A stretch of 52,541 nucleotides of DNA from an uncultured bacterium (GCA_903901855.1 CAIUSP010000101.1:1-52541); one strand, 5' to 3'; shown: positions 33,833 through 42,803, counted from the first letter of the stretch. The notes: a model not told the origin generated them from the letters alone. Program-made: numbers and translations.

Positions 33833-34549
33833 ATGGCGAGCAGATCGGCGCGCACACCGAAGATCCTCCTCGCGGACGATGAGGAGTCGATTCAGAAACT
33901 CCTCACCTACCCGCTGAAGGAGGAGGGCTACGAGGTGGTCAGTGCACTGGACGGTCAGGAGGCACTGGAGCGATTCGGGGAAGGGCGCTACGACCTGGTG
34001 ATCCTGGACGTGATGATGCCCAAGGTCGACGGCGTCGAGGTGTGCCGAAGGATCCGTGCGAGGAGTGAGGTTCCTATCGTGATCCTGACCGCCAAAGGTG
34101 ATGAAGCCGACAAGATCGAAGGTCTGGAGGTCGGCGCCGACGACTACATCACCAAACCGTTCTCTCTCGCCGAGTTCAAGAGCAGGGTCAAGGCCGCGCT
34201 GAGGAGAGGGGGTCTGAGGGACAGGGGGGCGATTCAGACGGAGATCGAGTCGGGCGACCTGGCCATAGACGTCGAGCGGAGGAAGGTGAAGGTGAGAGGC
34301 AAGGACACCACGCTGACCTACATCGAATTCGAGATCCTCGTCGCACTGGCCAGTGAGCCCGGAAAGGTGATGAGCAGGAAACAGCTGCTCGAGGACATCT
34401 GGGGTGCCTCCGGATTCAGGAGTCCGCGGACCGTGGATGTACACATGAGGCACCTGCGGGAGAAACTGGAGAAGAACCCCAAGAAACCCGAGTACCTGTT
34501 CACGGTCCGCGGAGTCGGTTACCGCTTCCGCGACGAAGAAGCCGCTTGA
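33833..34549 (+). CDS. OmpR/PhoB-family response regulator
   Basis: A 238-residue two-domain regulator. The receiver domain has the acidic pair Asp15-Asp16 (ILLADDEESI), the phosphoacceptor Asp59 (LVILDVMMPKVDG) and the conserved Lys in ILTAKGDE; the C-terminal winged helix shows LTYIEFEILVALAS, SRKQLLEDIWG, RTVDVHMRHLREKLE and VRGVGYRF. It binds DNA when phosphorylated by the downstream kinase. The ATG at 33833 follows a leaderless-type promoter; an in-frame GTG lies at 33806. The stop overlaps the kinase ATG (TGATG). Confidence 0.95.
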   Translation: MASRSARTPKILLADDEESIQKLLTYPLKEEGYEVVSALDGQEALERFGEGRYDLVILDVMMPKVDGVEVCRRIRARSEVPIVILTAKGDEADKIEGLEVGADDYITKPFSLAEFKSRVKAALRRGGLRDRGAIQTEIESGDLAIDVERRKVKVRGKDTTLTYIEFEILVALASEPGKVMSRKQLLEDIWGASGFRSPRTVDVHMRHLREKLEKNPKKPEYLFTVRGVGYRFRDEEAA

Positions 34550-35973
34550 TGTCCGGCGCGGTCGACTGGCGGAAGTTCGACACGCTTCGCAACCGCCTGG
34601 TGCTGCTGATCTTCATCATCACTGCGGCTGCCGTGGGTTCGATCTATCTCTATGTCATACCGCAGCTCGAATCCTCTCTGACCGCCGAGAAACTCTCGGC
34701 TCTCGAGTCGTCGGCCCTGGAACAAGCAGGGAGATTCCCGGAACCGTCGGCAGATGCCCCGGCCGACCGGTTCGCTCGCACCACCACGATGATCGCCGGC
34801 GACACCGAGACGAGGGCCACCCTGCTCAGGCTCGACTCGAGCGGCGCAGCGACCGTGATCTCGGACTCGCAGAGGCCATCGGAGATCACCAGTCTCGAGA
34901 CCGGTTTCCGTGCGCTCGCGGAAGAGGCCGCTCAGCTCGACCGGACGGTGGCGGGCGTGACTTCGACCTCAGCCGGACCTCTGGCAGCTGCAGCCTCGCC
35001 AGTCGATGAAGCGGGTCAGAGCGCCGTGCTGATCCTCTCCAGTCCGCTCGACGACGTACAGGCAAACGTCGGCCTGATCAGACGGCAGATACTGATCGCC
35101 GGCGCAATCGCTCTGGTGGCGGCCTCTCTGGTGGGTCTATGGGCCGCGAGTTCGGTCACGAGGCGTATCGAGCGCCTGCAGCAAGCGGCAGAGCGGGCGG
35201 CTGAGGGCAAGTTCGGTAAGTCGATACCGGTGGATTCGAATGACGAACTCGGGAAGCTCGCCAGCACCCTCAATCAGATGCAGAGAAGGCTCGCGCGTCT
35301 CGATACAGCGCGCAGCGAGTTCATCGCCAACGCGTCACACGAGCTACGGACCCCGATCTTCTCTCTCAGCGGTTATCTGGAGCTGCTACAGACGGGAAAG
35401 CCGTCGGCCGCGGAGCGACGTGGCTTCATGGAGGAGATGCGGACCCAGATAGACCGTCTGGAGACGTTGACCGCCAACCTGTTGGACTTGTCGAAGCTCG
35501 ACGCGGGTGCGATGAAGGTCGAGAGATCCCAGGTGGATCTGGCAAAGGTCGCTCAAGCCATCACCAAGGAGGTCGATGCGATAGCGAAAGCCCATGGGAC
35601 CGAGATCGAGATCAGGGTGAGCGGCAAACCCGTGGCGGCGGCGGATTTACTTCGTGTTGAACAAACCGTGCGTATCCTTGTGGACAATGCAATCCGCCAC
35701 ACACCCACCGGTACCAAGGTGACAATCACCGCGGTACAGGAAGGCAGGAAGACGAGTCTGATCGTCGGCGACGAGGGTCCCGGGATCTCTGCGCGCGATC
35801 GCGAGAAGATCTTCGAGCGGTTTTGGACCGGTGATCAGGCCGGGGGGTCGGGGCTCGGCCTACCCATCGCCAAGGAACTGGCTGAACGCATGAAGGGGAA
35901 ACTCGTGGTCTCCGCGAGGAGAGGTCACACCGCCTTCACCCTCACCCTCCCTGCCGCGAGGCAGACCAGTTAG
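34549..35973 (+). CDS. Membrane sensor histidine kinase
   Basis: A 474-residue kinase. TM1 (about 17-37), an extracytoplasmic sensor region of about 140 residues, TM2 (about 181-200), a HAMP linker, the HisKA phosphorylation site His264 in FIANASHELRTP, and a HATPase domain with N box (VDNAIRHTP), G1 (DEGPGIS) and G2 (GGSGLGLP) boxes. It senses an envelope signal and phosphorylates the upstream regulator. The ATG at 34549 shares its A with the regulator stop; a TTG one codon earlier is possible. Confidence 0.95.
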   Translation: MSGAVDWRKFDTLRNRLVLLIFIITAAAVGSIYLYVIPQLESSLTAEKLSALESSALEQAGRFPEPSADAPADRFARTTTMIAGDTETRATLLRLDSSGAATVISDSQRPSEITSLETGFRALAEEAAQLDRTVAGVTSTSAGPLAAAASPVDEAGQSAVLILSSPLDDVQANVGLIRRQILIAGAIALVAASLVGLWAASSVTRRIERLQQAAERAAEGKFGKSIPVDSNDELGKLASTLNQMQRRLARLDTARSEFIANASHELRTPIFSLSGYLELLQTGKPSAAERRGFMEEMRTQIDRLETLTANLLDLSKLDAGAMKVERSQVDLAKVAQAITKEVDAIAKAHGTEIEIRVSGKPVAAADLLRVEQTVRILVDNAIRHTPTGTKVTITAVQEGRKTSLIVGDEGPGISARDREKIFERFWTGDQAGGSGLGLPIAKELAERMKGKLVVSARRGHTAFTLTLPAARQTS

Positions 35974-37116
35974 ATGACTCGATTTGCACAGTTCAGGACT
36001 CTCGCCGCGGCCGCGGTCGTGGTGGGTCTCGTTGCGGCGCTGGTCGGATGCGGATCCGACACCACCGAGGTCCAGAGAGATGGCGATCAGGTGGTGGTCA
36101 AGGTGGGCGATGGAGACTTCAACCCGGCTGAGATCTACGCCAACGACGCACCGGGCGTGGTGACGGTGATCTCCCTGTTCGGTGGCGGGTCGGCCAATGC
36201 GGGTCAGGGCTCGGGGTTCGTGATCTCCGACGACGGAGAGATCCTCACCAATGCCCACGTGGTGACCAGCGGCGGCTTGGGCAATGGCGGCGGCGAGATC
36301 GAGCCGGCCAGCCAGGTGTTCGTCGAATTCGCAGACCGTAACCGGGTCGAAGCGGAGATCGTGGGCTTCGATCCCGACGCCGACGTGGCTCTGATCAAGG
36401 TGGATCCGGGTGAGATCGATCTGGATCCGCTACGGCTCTCCGAGCGCAACGCCTTTGCAGTCGGCGAGCCGGTTGCGCTTATCGGCAGCCCCTTCGGAAA
36501 GCGGCAGTCCCTCTCGGTTGGGGTCATCTCCGCGAGCGACCGGACCATCCAGTCGCTGAGTGAGTTCTCCATCGACAACGCGATCCAGACCGACGCATCG
36601 ATCAACCCCGGTAACTCCGGTGGCCCCCTGCTGGACGCAGCGGGTGACGTGATCGGGATCAATCAACAGATAGAGACCAGTTCGGGTTCCAACTCCGGAG
36701 TCGGGTTTGCGATTCCGATCGACATCGTCCGATTCTCGCTGGAAGGCCTGCGAGCTGACGGCGTGGTCGATTACGCGTATCTGGGAGTCTCGACCGAGGC
36801 GGTCTGGCCTCAGCTGGCAGAGGAGTTGGATCTGGGCTCGAGCACCGGTGCCTTGGTCAGCGAAGTAGTCCCGGGCGGACCGGCGGCCGAAGCAGGAATC
36901 GAGGGCGCCACCGGTGAGAGGACATTCCAGGGATCGCCGGTCGCAACCGGTGGAGACCTGATCGTGGCGGTGGACGGAAAGAAGATCATCGCCGAGAGTG
37001 ATCTGGCCGAAGTGATCTCGCGACAGCAGCCAGGGTCCACGGTGACCCTGGAGATCATCCGCGATGGCGAGAGGCGTGAGGTTTCGGTGGAGCTCGCCAA
37101 GCGCCCCGGCGGCTGA
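35974..37116 (+). CDS. HtrA/DegP-like serine protease, lipoprotein
   Basis: A 380-residue secreted trypsin-like protease. The N terminus has a hydrophobic segment and a lipobox (ALVGC), so it is probably membrane-anchored. The catalytic triad is His95 (LTNAHVV), Asp137 (DPDADVALIKV) and Ser215 (NPGNSGGPLLD). A PDZ domain occupies about 260-370 (YLGVSTEAV, VVPGGPAAEAGI, VAVDGKKI). HtrA proteases degrade misfolded envelope proteins. The ATG follows the kinase stop without a gap (TAGATG), making a sensor-regulator-protease operon for envelope stress. Confidence 0.95.
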   Translation: MTRFAQFRTLAAAAVVVGLVAALVGCGSDTTEVQRDGDQVVVKVGDGDFNPAEIYANDAPGVVTVISLFGGGSANAGQGSGFVISDDGEILTNAHVVTSGGLGNGGGEIEPASQVFVEFADRNRVEAEIVGFDPDADVALIKVDPGEIDLDPLRLSERNAFAVGEPVALIGSPFGKRQSLSVGVISASDRTIQSLSEFSIDNAIQTDASINPGNSGGPLLDAAGDVIGINQQIETSSGSNSGVGFAIPIDIVRFSLEGLRADGVVDYAYLGVSTEAVWPQLAEELDLGSSTGALVSEVVPGGPAAEAGIEGATGERTFQGSPVATGGDLIVAVDGKKIIAESDLAEVISRQQPGSTVTLEIIRDGERREVSVELAKRPGG

Positions 37117-37134
37117 GAGATCTCCCCTCGCAAC

Positions 37135-38082
37135 TTGAGCCGATCTGAACAGATGAGGGGCCTGGTCCGGGAGCTGGCCTTGGAGCTACGGGCAGTGGTC
37201 CAACCACTGCTCGGAGAGCACGCCGGTCGAGCTCACGAGGGGGCGGGGAAAGGTGGAGACATCACCTTCGCGATAGACGAGGTAGCCGAGAAACGGATGG
37301 AGGAGTACCTCGCAGAGCACGCGCCGCGTGTGGCTTTCTACTCCGAGGATCGGGGAATGGTCTCACCGAGCGGGGGCTCAGCCGAATGGGTCCTGATCGT
37401 CGACCCCATCGACGGCACCCGCCCGGCTCTCGCCGGCCTGGAATCGAGTTGCGTTTCGGTAGCCGCCGCTCCATTGGCGGGCGAGCCGACGATGGGCGAT
37501 GTGCAGATCGGGTGCGTGCTGGAGATCAAGAGCGGACAGGAGTTCTTGGCGGTCCGGGGTGAGGGCGTCGAGCCCGCTCCGGGGCTCTCGACCAACACCG
37601 AGATCGAGCGGATGTTCTGGACCTATGGTCTGCGCGGCAGGCCGGTCAGGGATGTGATGGAGGTGATGGCCGAATTGGTCGACCGGTCCTCGGTAGGTGG
37701 CGCGGGTTTCGATCTGGGCGCCGCGACCTTCGACGTGACCCGGATCGTCACCGGGCAACTGGACGCCTACATCGAACCCAGTCCGAGGATCGTCGACGAA
37801 GTGCCTGGCATGCGTGCCGAGTTCGAGCGGGTAGGTGGAGGAGAGGTCCTCAACAACTCCCCCTACGATCTCGCCGCGGCGCTGCTGTGCGCGGAGGAGG
37901 CCGGGGTCACCGTGAGTGATGCCTGGGGAAGATCGCTGAACGACAGGCCTCTGCTCGGCTCCGGACACGAGTTCCAGCTCTCGTGTGTCGCCGCGTGTAC
38001 CCCCGAGTTGCACGCCGCGATCTGCAGCGAAATCGACGCCGGGATGGAGCGGTTGCAACGGGCACGCCGCGGAGACGAATAG
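37135..38082 (+). CDS. Inositol-monophosphatase-family phosphatase
   Basis: A 315-residue Mg-dependent phosphatase of the IMPase/FBPase superfamily. Motifs: GGDITFAIDEVAEKRM (N-terminal metal helix), YSEDRG, and the core IVDPIDGTRPA (DPxDGT). The usual C-terminal W-D-x-A-A-G is replaced by FDLGAATFDVTRIVTGQLDAY. The substrate could be inositol phosphate, a sugar phosphate or PAP-like nucleotides. The TTG at 37135 is used; an in-frame ATG at 37153 is equally possible. The stop lies 13 nt before the TreT-like gene, which suggests, but does not show, a shared osmolyte pathway. Confidence 0.85.
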   Translation: MSRSEQMRGLVRELALELRAVVQPLLGEHAGRAHEGAGKGGDITFAIDEVAEKRMEEYLAEHAPRVAFYSEDRGMVSPSGGSAEWVLIVDPIDGTRPALAGLESSCVSVAAAPLAGEPTMGDVQIGCVLEIKSGQEFLAVRGEGVEPAPGLSTNTEIERMFWTYGLRGRPVRDVMEVMAELVDRSSVGGAGFDLGAATFDVTRIVTGQLDAYIEPSPRIVDEVPGMRAEFERVGGGEVLNNSPYDLAAALLCAEEAGVTVSDAWGRSLNDRPLLGSGHEFQLSCVAACTPELHAAICSEIDAGMERLQRARRGDE

Positions 38083-38095
38083 GTTTGCCCGCCTA

Positions 38096-39331
38096 ATGCA
38101 GGAAGTCGCCGTCGGGCACAAGTCGCTGGCTGATTACACCCACCTTGCCGGAAGGGGGCGAATCGAGGAGATCCGTGAACTCGCAGCCGAGCTGCAGGGA
38201 AAACGGGTCCTGCACCTCAGCGCAACCGCATTCGGCGGTGGGGTCTCCGAAATCCTGTTCACGCTGATCCCGCTGATGAACGATGTCGGACTCGACACCC
38301 ACTGGCGGGTGATCATGGGCAAGGAGGAGTTCTTCAACGCGACCAAACTCCTCCACAACTCACTGCAGGGAGACCCGAACAGCCTCTCGGCGGAACAGTG
38401 GGAGCTGTTCGACGAGTATCAGCGGTTGAACGGTGAGGCGCTCGAGGACGATTGGGACGTCATCATCGTCCACGACCCGCAGCCGGTCGGGATTCGGAGG
38501 ATCGCCGCCGAACATTCGGGCAAGTGGATCTGGCGCTGCCACATCGACCTCTCCACCCCCAACCCCGAGCCGATCGAACGCCTCGAGCCACTCATCGCGG
38601 AGTACGACGCGAGCGTTTGGCACATGGAGAAGTACGTACCGACTCACCTCAAGGATCTGGACGGGATCCGGATAGTCCCTCCGGCGATCGACCCGCTTTC
38701 CCCGAAGAACATGGCCCTCTCTCCAGAGGACGCCTCCTTCGTATGCGACCAGTTCGGCATCGATGTGGAGCGGCCGCTGATCTGTCAGGTATCCAGATTC
38801 GACCCCTGGAAGGACCCTATCGGCGTGATCGACGCATACCGACAGGTTCGTGAGCAGATTCCCGAGGCGCAGCTCGCTCTGGTCGGATCCATGGCGAGCG
38901 ACGACCCGGAGGGATGGGAGTTCTTCCAGAGCACCTACGAACACGCTGATTCAGATCCCGACATCAAGATCCTCAACAACCTGAACAACGTGGGTGCGAT
39001 CGAGGTGAATGCCTTCCAGTCCCAGGCCGACCTGATCCTCCAGAAGTCGATCCGTGAAGGATTCGGCCTGACCGTCAGCGAAGGTCTCTGGAAGTCCCGC
39101 CCGGTGATCGCCGGCAACGTCGGCGGCATACCTCTGCAGATCGTCGATGGTGAGAGTGGCTTCCTGGTCGACTCACCCGAGCAGTGTGCCGAGAGATCGG
39201 TGGAGATCCTGAAGGATCCAGAACTCGGCAAGCGGTTGGGGAAGGCCGGCAAGGAACGGACTCGTGAGCGCTTCCTCACGCCGAGGCTCCTGGCCGACTG
39301 GCTACGGATCTTCCACGATCTGGACGTCTGA
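38096..39331 (+). CDS. treT: TreT-like trehalose glycosyltransferring synthase (GT4)
   Basis: A 411-residue GT-B enzyme. The N-terminal domain (LSATAFGGGVSEILFTLIPL, then WRVIMGKEEFFNATKLLHN) matches TreT, which makes trehalose from NDP-glucose and glucose. The C-terminal GT4 domain holds QVSRFDPWKDP, the catalytic E-x7-E (EGFGLTVSE) and VGGIPLQIVDG. The ATG at 38096 is chosen because the frame upstream overlaps the phosphatase gene. It stands next to an OtsA-like gene, so two routes to trehalose-type sugars may coexist. A related glucosyltransferase using another acceptor remains possible. Confidence 0.85.
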   Translation: MQEVAVGHKSLADYTHLAGRGRIEEIRELAAELQGKRVLHLSATAFGGGVSEILFTLIPLMNDVGLDTHWRVIMGKEEFFNATKLLHNSLQGDPNSLSAEQWELFDEYQRLNGEALEDDWDVIIVHDPQPVGIRRIAAEHSGKWIWRCHIDLSTPNPEPIERLEPLIAEYDASVWHMEKYVPTHLKDLDGIRIVPPAIDPLSPKNMALSPEDASFVCDQFGIDVERPLICQVSRFDPWKDPIGVIDAYRQVREQIPEAQLALVGSMASDDPEGWEFFQSTYEHADSDPDIKILNNLNNVGAIEVNAFQSQADLILQKSIREGFGLTVSEGLWKSRPVIAGNVGGIPLQIVDGESGFLVDSPEQCAERSVEILKDPELGKRLGKAGKERTRERFLTPRLLADWLRIFHDLDV

Positions 39332-39376
39332 CCGTAAGCGGGTGACCGAGCAGGTCGTTGTGGGGACTGACGCGGC

Positions 39377-39382
39377 TACTCT
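39377..39382 (+). promoter_or_regulatory. -10 box (TACTCT) for the GT20 gene
   Basis: TACTCT ends nine bases before the ATG at 39392; a GGAGG also lies in this gap, so the mRNA may be leaderless or have a very short leader. Confidence 0.4.
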
Positions 39383-39391
39383 GGAGGCCAG

Positions 39392-40888
39392 ATGAATCCG
39401 CAACGCCCCCTGACCATCGTCTCGAACCGGGGCCCCGCGGAATTCGACCGTGACGAGCAGACCGGCGAGCGCATCGTGCGGAAGGGTGGTGGCGGACTGG
39501 TCACAGCCCTCAGCGGCCTGGTCTCCCATCGGAAAGCTCTCTGGGTCGCATCTGCGATGACCGCAGAGGATGTCCAGGTAGCCAGAGAGTCGAGTGGACC
39601 GACCGAGATCGAACTCGACGGCATCGACTACGAGGTCCTGATGGTCGAGAGCGATCCTGCGGCCTACGAAGGCTTCTACAACATCATCGCCAACCCGATC
39701 CTCTGGTTCGTCCAGCACTACCTCTGGGATCTCTCGAACGTGCCGGACATACGCCGCAGTGAGCAGGTGGCATGGCGCGATGGATACCTCGCCGTGAACG
39801 CGGACATCGCTCAAGCGGTGATCGAGGCGATAGCCGGTCAGGAAGAGCCGTTGGTGATGTTCCACGACTACCACCTCTACACCTGTCCGGGCCTGGTCAA
39901 GGCAGCTCGACCCGATGCTGTCTGTCAACACTTCGTCCACATCCCCTGGTCGCAGCCCGACTCGTGGCGGATTCTGCCCGGCGCCTGGAGGGAGCGGATC
40001 TTCGAAGGTTTGTTGGCCAACGACATAATCGGCTTCCACACACTCGGCTACTGCCGGAACTTCCTCCACTGTTGCGATGACCTGATGGGGCTGGAGGTCG
40101 ACTACGACCGCAACGCCGTGATCCACGGAGGCAGGGAAACCTTGGTGCGGGAGTACCCGCTCTCGATCGACGTGGAGCGAATGCACCGCGCGGCCGCCTC
40201 TCCCGAGGTGGAGCGTTACGAAAAGGAACTGACCCGGCGACGAAGAGACAATCTGATCATCCGGGTCGACAGAGCGGACCTCTCGAAGAACATCCTCCGT
40301 GGCTTCACCGCGTTCGACGTGTTCCTCGAACAGCATCCCGAGTTCCGCGAGAAGGTGACGTTCATCGCCCACCTCCAACCTTCCCGCGAGGATGTTCCCG
40401 AATACGCGGAGTATCTGGAGAAGATCGAGGCGCTCGTCGCCGTAGTCAACCACCGCCACGGCACCACCGACTGGATGCCGATCGATCTGCGGATCTACGA
40501 GAATTTCCCTGAAGCGGTCGCGCGCTTCAAGCAGTTCGATCTGCTGATCGTCAACTCCTTGTTCGACGGGATGAATCTCGTCGCAAAGGAGGCGCCTGCG
40601 GTGAACGAACGCGACGGTGTGCTGATGCTCTCCGAGAACACCGGTGCGCACGAGGAGCTGGGGTCCTGCGCGCTATCAGTAAACCCGTTCGACATCCAGG
40701 AGCAGGCGGACACCATCTTCCGAGCCCTGACCATGGACCCAGAGGAGCGGGCTGACCGAGCAACACGATTGAAGGAGATCGTGGCCGCCCGCAATCCGGG
40801 GGAATGGGTCGATGAGCAACTGGCAGACATCTCGGCCAAGCTCGCCGCTGACGCAGCGTCACGGGATCAACGCTCGAATCCGAACTGA
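39392..40888 (+). CDS. otsA: OtsA-like trehalose-6-phosphate synthase (GT20)
   Basis: A 498-residue GT20 enzyme. N-terminal IVSNRGPAEFDRD and the glycine-rich GGGGLVTALSGLV loop bind phosphosugar; then VMFHDYHLYTCPGLV, HIPWSQPDSWRILP, NDIIGFHTLGYCRNFL, the RVDRADLSKNILRGF nucleotide motif and the C-terminal MNLVAKEAPAV...SENTGAHEEL block. The HIPW/DSWRILP variant differs from canonical HIPFP/E-x-F-R, so the acceptor may not be glucose-6-phosphate. There is no OtsB phosphatase in the window. The last 22 bases overlap the convergent hypothetical gene. Confidence 0.87.
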   Translation: MNPQRPLTIVSNRGPAEFDRDEQTGERIVRKGGGGLVTALSGLVSHRKALWVASAMTAEDVQVARESSGPTEIELDGIDYEVLMVESDPAAYEGFYNIIANPILWFVQHYLWDLSNVPDIRRSEQVAWRDGYLAVNADIAQAVIEAIAGQEEPLVMFHDYHLYTCPGLVKAARPDAVCQHFVHIPWSQPDSWRILPGAWRERIFEGLLANDIIGFHTLGYCRNFLHCCDDLMGLEVDYDRNAVIHGGRETLVREYPLSIDVERMHRAAASPEVERYEKELTRRRRDNLIIRVDRADLSKNILRGFTAFDVFLEQHPEFREKVTFIAHLQPSREDVPEYAEYLEKIEALVAVVNHRHGTTDWMPIDLRIYENFPEAVARFKQFDLLIVNSLFDGMNLVAKEAPAVNERDGVLMLSENTGAHEELGSCALSVNPFDIQEQADTIFRALTMDPEERADRATRLKEIVAARNPGEWVDEQLADISAKLAADAASRDQRSNPN

Positions 40889-41307
40889 CCAGGCCGATCG
40901 GGCTTCGGTGGTGCTGGTGGCGAGTTCGCCGCAGGGGCCCAGCCGCTCGGGATCGAGGAGGGCTCACGAGGGGACGTGGAGGGCTTGCGGGAGCTCTTGC
41001 CTGCGCGAGCGGGTTTCCGCCTGCTCCTACGGGGATCGTTCCGTGAACTGGAACGATCGGTTAGGTCGGGGCGATCGGGATCCGAGAGATCCTCCTCGGG
41101 CAGCCCGGGCGCTTCGGTCTCCAGCCCGACCAGGCCGACCTGGGTGGGCAGGGGCACGGGATCCGGAGGAGCGAGCAGACGGGAAACGAGCGCGACGAAC
41201 GTCACGAGGGCGACGACCAAGCCCATGATCTCGAGGGCGCGGCGGCGATTCAGCCTGAATCCGCCCAGGCGCCGGAACGACATGGCTAGCCTGAAACTTG
41301 GCCGCAT
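40867..41307 (-). CDS. Hypothetical protein: one TM helix with a disordered Pro/Arg/Ser tail
   Basis: A 146-residue protein not recognised. A basic N terminus (many Arg) precedes a single TM helix (about 29-47, IMGLVVALVTFVALVSRLL); the remaining 95 residues are low-complexity, rich in Pro, Ser, Arg and Asp, consistent with an extracytoplasmic unstructured tail. An ATG eight codons later (41283) is an alternative start. The 3' end overlaps the GT20 gene on the other strand by 22 bases. Coding potential is moderate, so it may be a real small envelope protein or an over-called frame. Confidence 0.5.
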   Translation of the reverse strand: MRPSFRLAMSFRRLGGFRLNRRRALEIMGLVVALVTFVALVSRLLAPPDPVPLPTQVGLVGLETEAPGLPEEDLSDPDRPDLTDRSSSRNDPRRSRRKPARAGKSSRKPSTSPREPSSIPSGWAPAANSPPAPPKPDRPGQFGFER

Positions 41308-41354
41308 CGGTTCATACGATCGATGAGTTTCCTGCGGCTCCCCTTCTCCCCCGC

Positions 41355-41360
41355 TATAGT
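41355..41360 (+). promoter_or_regulatory. -10 box (TATAGT) for the rpsF operon
   Basis: TATAGT, close to the consensus, lies 44 bases before the rpsF ATG at 41405. No clear -35 is seen at the expected distance. Confidence 0.6.
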
Positions 41361-41404
41361 CGGCCGCCGCGTCCGGAACAACCGTCGATGCGGCCCAAGA
41401 CGAA

Positions 41405-41800
41405 ATGACAAGAAACTACGAACTCGTACTCATGCTCGATGCCGAGGCCACCGATGAGGCCCGTGAGGCCATCGTGGGAGATGTGAAGACCCGGATCGAG
41501 GGTGGCGGCGATCTCGATCTCGCCGACAATTGGGGTATCCGCAAGATGGCCTACGAAATCGACCAGCGGAACGAGGCCGACTACCGGTACTTCCGGTTCA
41601 AGGGAGAGAATCCCCTCCTCGAAGACCTGAATCACAACCTCAAGATCTCCGAAGGCGTACTCCGCCACCGGATCTTCAAGGTCGACCCCGAGTCTCCCAC
41701 CACCGCTCCGCCCACCTCCGATCGGCCCCACTCGGTCGGTTCGGAGCGCTCGGACGATGGTGACGGCCGCGGCTTCGAGCGTTCTCGCCGCGACGACTGA
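41405..41800 (+). CDS. rpsF: 30S ribosomal protein S6
   Basis: A 131-residue S6, which binds 16S rRNA with S18. The fold is marked by MTRNYELVLMLDAEATDEAR, NWGIRKMAYEIDQRNEADYRYF and LLEDLNHNLKISEGVLRHRI. The C-terminal 35 residues are a disordered, charged extension beyond the core family length. First gene of the conserved rpsF-ssb-rpsR-rplI order; a 148-nt spacer with possible promoters follows before ssb. Confidence 0.96.
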   Translation: MTRNYELVLMLDAEATDEAREAIVGDVKTRIEGGGDLDLADNWGIRKMAYEIDQRNEADYRYFRFKGENPLLEDLNHNLKISEGVLRHRIFKVDPESPTTAPPTSDRPHSVGSERSDDGDGRGFERSRRDD

Positions 41801-41948
41801 GCACTCTCCCCCTCCGCCAAACGGCTTACGGGCGACTCTCGTCTCCGGACTTTGCGGGATTGGTTGCCTTCGAAGCGCATTCAGTCGCCGCCTTGCGGCC
41901 TAAGATTCTGCGCAAGTAAATACCTAACGCAACAGAGGAGCTGATCGC
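41801..41948 (+). other. 148-nt rpsF-ssb spacer
   Basis: It contains an AT-rich stretch (AAGTAAATACCTAACG, about 41914-41929) that could hold a promoter, then the ribosome binding site GAGGAG (41935-41940) eight bases before the ssb GTG. No ORF is supported here. Confidence 0.4.
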
Positions 41949-42404
41949 GTGGCTGCAAGCAACATCAACATAGTCGCAATAACAGGCAACCTGACCAAGG
42001 ATCCCGAACTTCGATCGACAGGCAGCGGAATGTCGGTCTGCCAGCTCAGGGTCGCCGTCAACAGTCGCCGGAAGGACCAGAACGGCGAGTGGGTCGACAA
42101 GCCGAACTACTTCGACGTAACGGTCTTCGGCGCACAGGGTGAGAACTGTGCCAACTACCTCGCCAAGGGACGTCCTGTGGCGGTGGAGGGAAGGCTCGAT
42201 TTCAGCGAGTGGGAGGCGAAAGACGGTTCCGGCAAGCGGAACAAGGTCGAGATCATCGCCAACTCGGTCCAGTTCCTGGGATCCCGTTCCGACGGTGCAG
42301 GCGGCAATGGAAACGGGTTCGAGGCGACCTCGGACGTGCCAGCGGATACCTCGGACTTCGTCCAGGCCGGGGCCGCATCGAGCGACGAAGACATCCCCTT
42401 CTGA
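41949..42404 (+). CDS. ssb: Single-stranded DNA-binding protein
   Basis: A 151-residue SSB. The OB fold spans about 1-112 (INIVAITGNLTKDPELRSTGSG, NYFDVTVFGAQGENCANYLAKGRPVAVEGRL, VEIIANSVQFLGS). A Gly/Ser/Asp-rich linker leads to the acidic C-terminal tip DEDIPF that recruits replication and repair proteins. GTG start with GAGGAG upstream. Its place between rpsF and rpsR is typical. Confidence 0.97.
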   Translation: MAASNINIVAITGNLTKDPELRSTGSGMSVCQLRVAVNSRRKDQNGEWVDKPNYFDVTVFGAQGENCANYLAKGRPVAVEGRLDFSEWEAKDGSGKRNKVEIIANSVQFLGSRSDGAGGNGNGFEATSDVPADTSDFVQAGAASSDEDIPF

Positions 42405-42428
42405 GAACTCGAGTCAATCTGGATCTCC

Positions 42429-42455
42429 AAACGGCCCGCCCAAGGCGGGTCGTTT
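42429..42455 (+). terminator. Hairpin after ssb (terminator or attenuator)
   Basis: AAACG-G-CCCGCC (42429-42440) pairs with GGCGGG-T-CGTTT (42444-42455) around a CAA loop, a 12-bp stem with one G-U pair. There is no long U run afterwards, so it may only partly terminate, lowering expression of rpsR-rplI relative to rpsF-ssb; a TACCAT box at about 42498 could restart transcription. Confidence 0.6.
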
Positions 42456-42537
42456 GCATTCCAGCGCTCTGAGAGGAAACTGAGCCTCTCTGCGTGTACC
42501 ATCTGCGGCCGCGGCAGAGTTGCCGCTTCCCACCCAA

Positions 42538-42801
42538 ATGGCAAGACCTCAGAAACAAGACGACTCACGACGCCGGCGCGGACCCGGTGCCGATCGCTTT
42601 CGCCCTCGGAAGTACGCCCGCCTGAGCGTCGACTACATCGACTACAAGGATCTCACTCTGTTGCGCCGATTCCTCTCGGACCGTGGGAAGACCCGCTCGC
42701 GGCGAGTTACCGGACTCTCACGAAAGCATCAACAGCAGTTCGCCGTAGCCGTGAAACGTGCCCGGGAACTCGCTCTGCTTCCCTACGTCGGAGAGCGCTG
42801 A
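42538..42801 (+). CDS. rpsR: 30S ribosomal protein S18
   Basis: An 87-residue S18: basic N terminus ([12 protein letters not shown]), then [34 protein letters not shown] split by the usual conserved residues, and [29 protein letters not shown] at the end. The ATG at 42538 is preferred over an in-frame start at 42520. It pairs with S6 on the small-subunit platform. Two bases separate it from rplI. No Cys zinc ligands remain (a Cys-minus type). Confidence 0.96.
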   Translation: MARPQKQDDSRRRRGPGADRFRPRKYARLSVDYIDYKDLTLLRRFLSDRGKTRSRRVTGLSRKHQQQFAVAVKRARELALLPYVGER

Positions 42802-42803
42802 GC

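Noticed and set aside
39302-40651. 449-codon open frame on the minus strand across the GT20 gene
   Set aside because: It mirrors a well-supported GT20 gene, has no recognisable domain and is explained by high-GC third positions on the coding strand.
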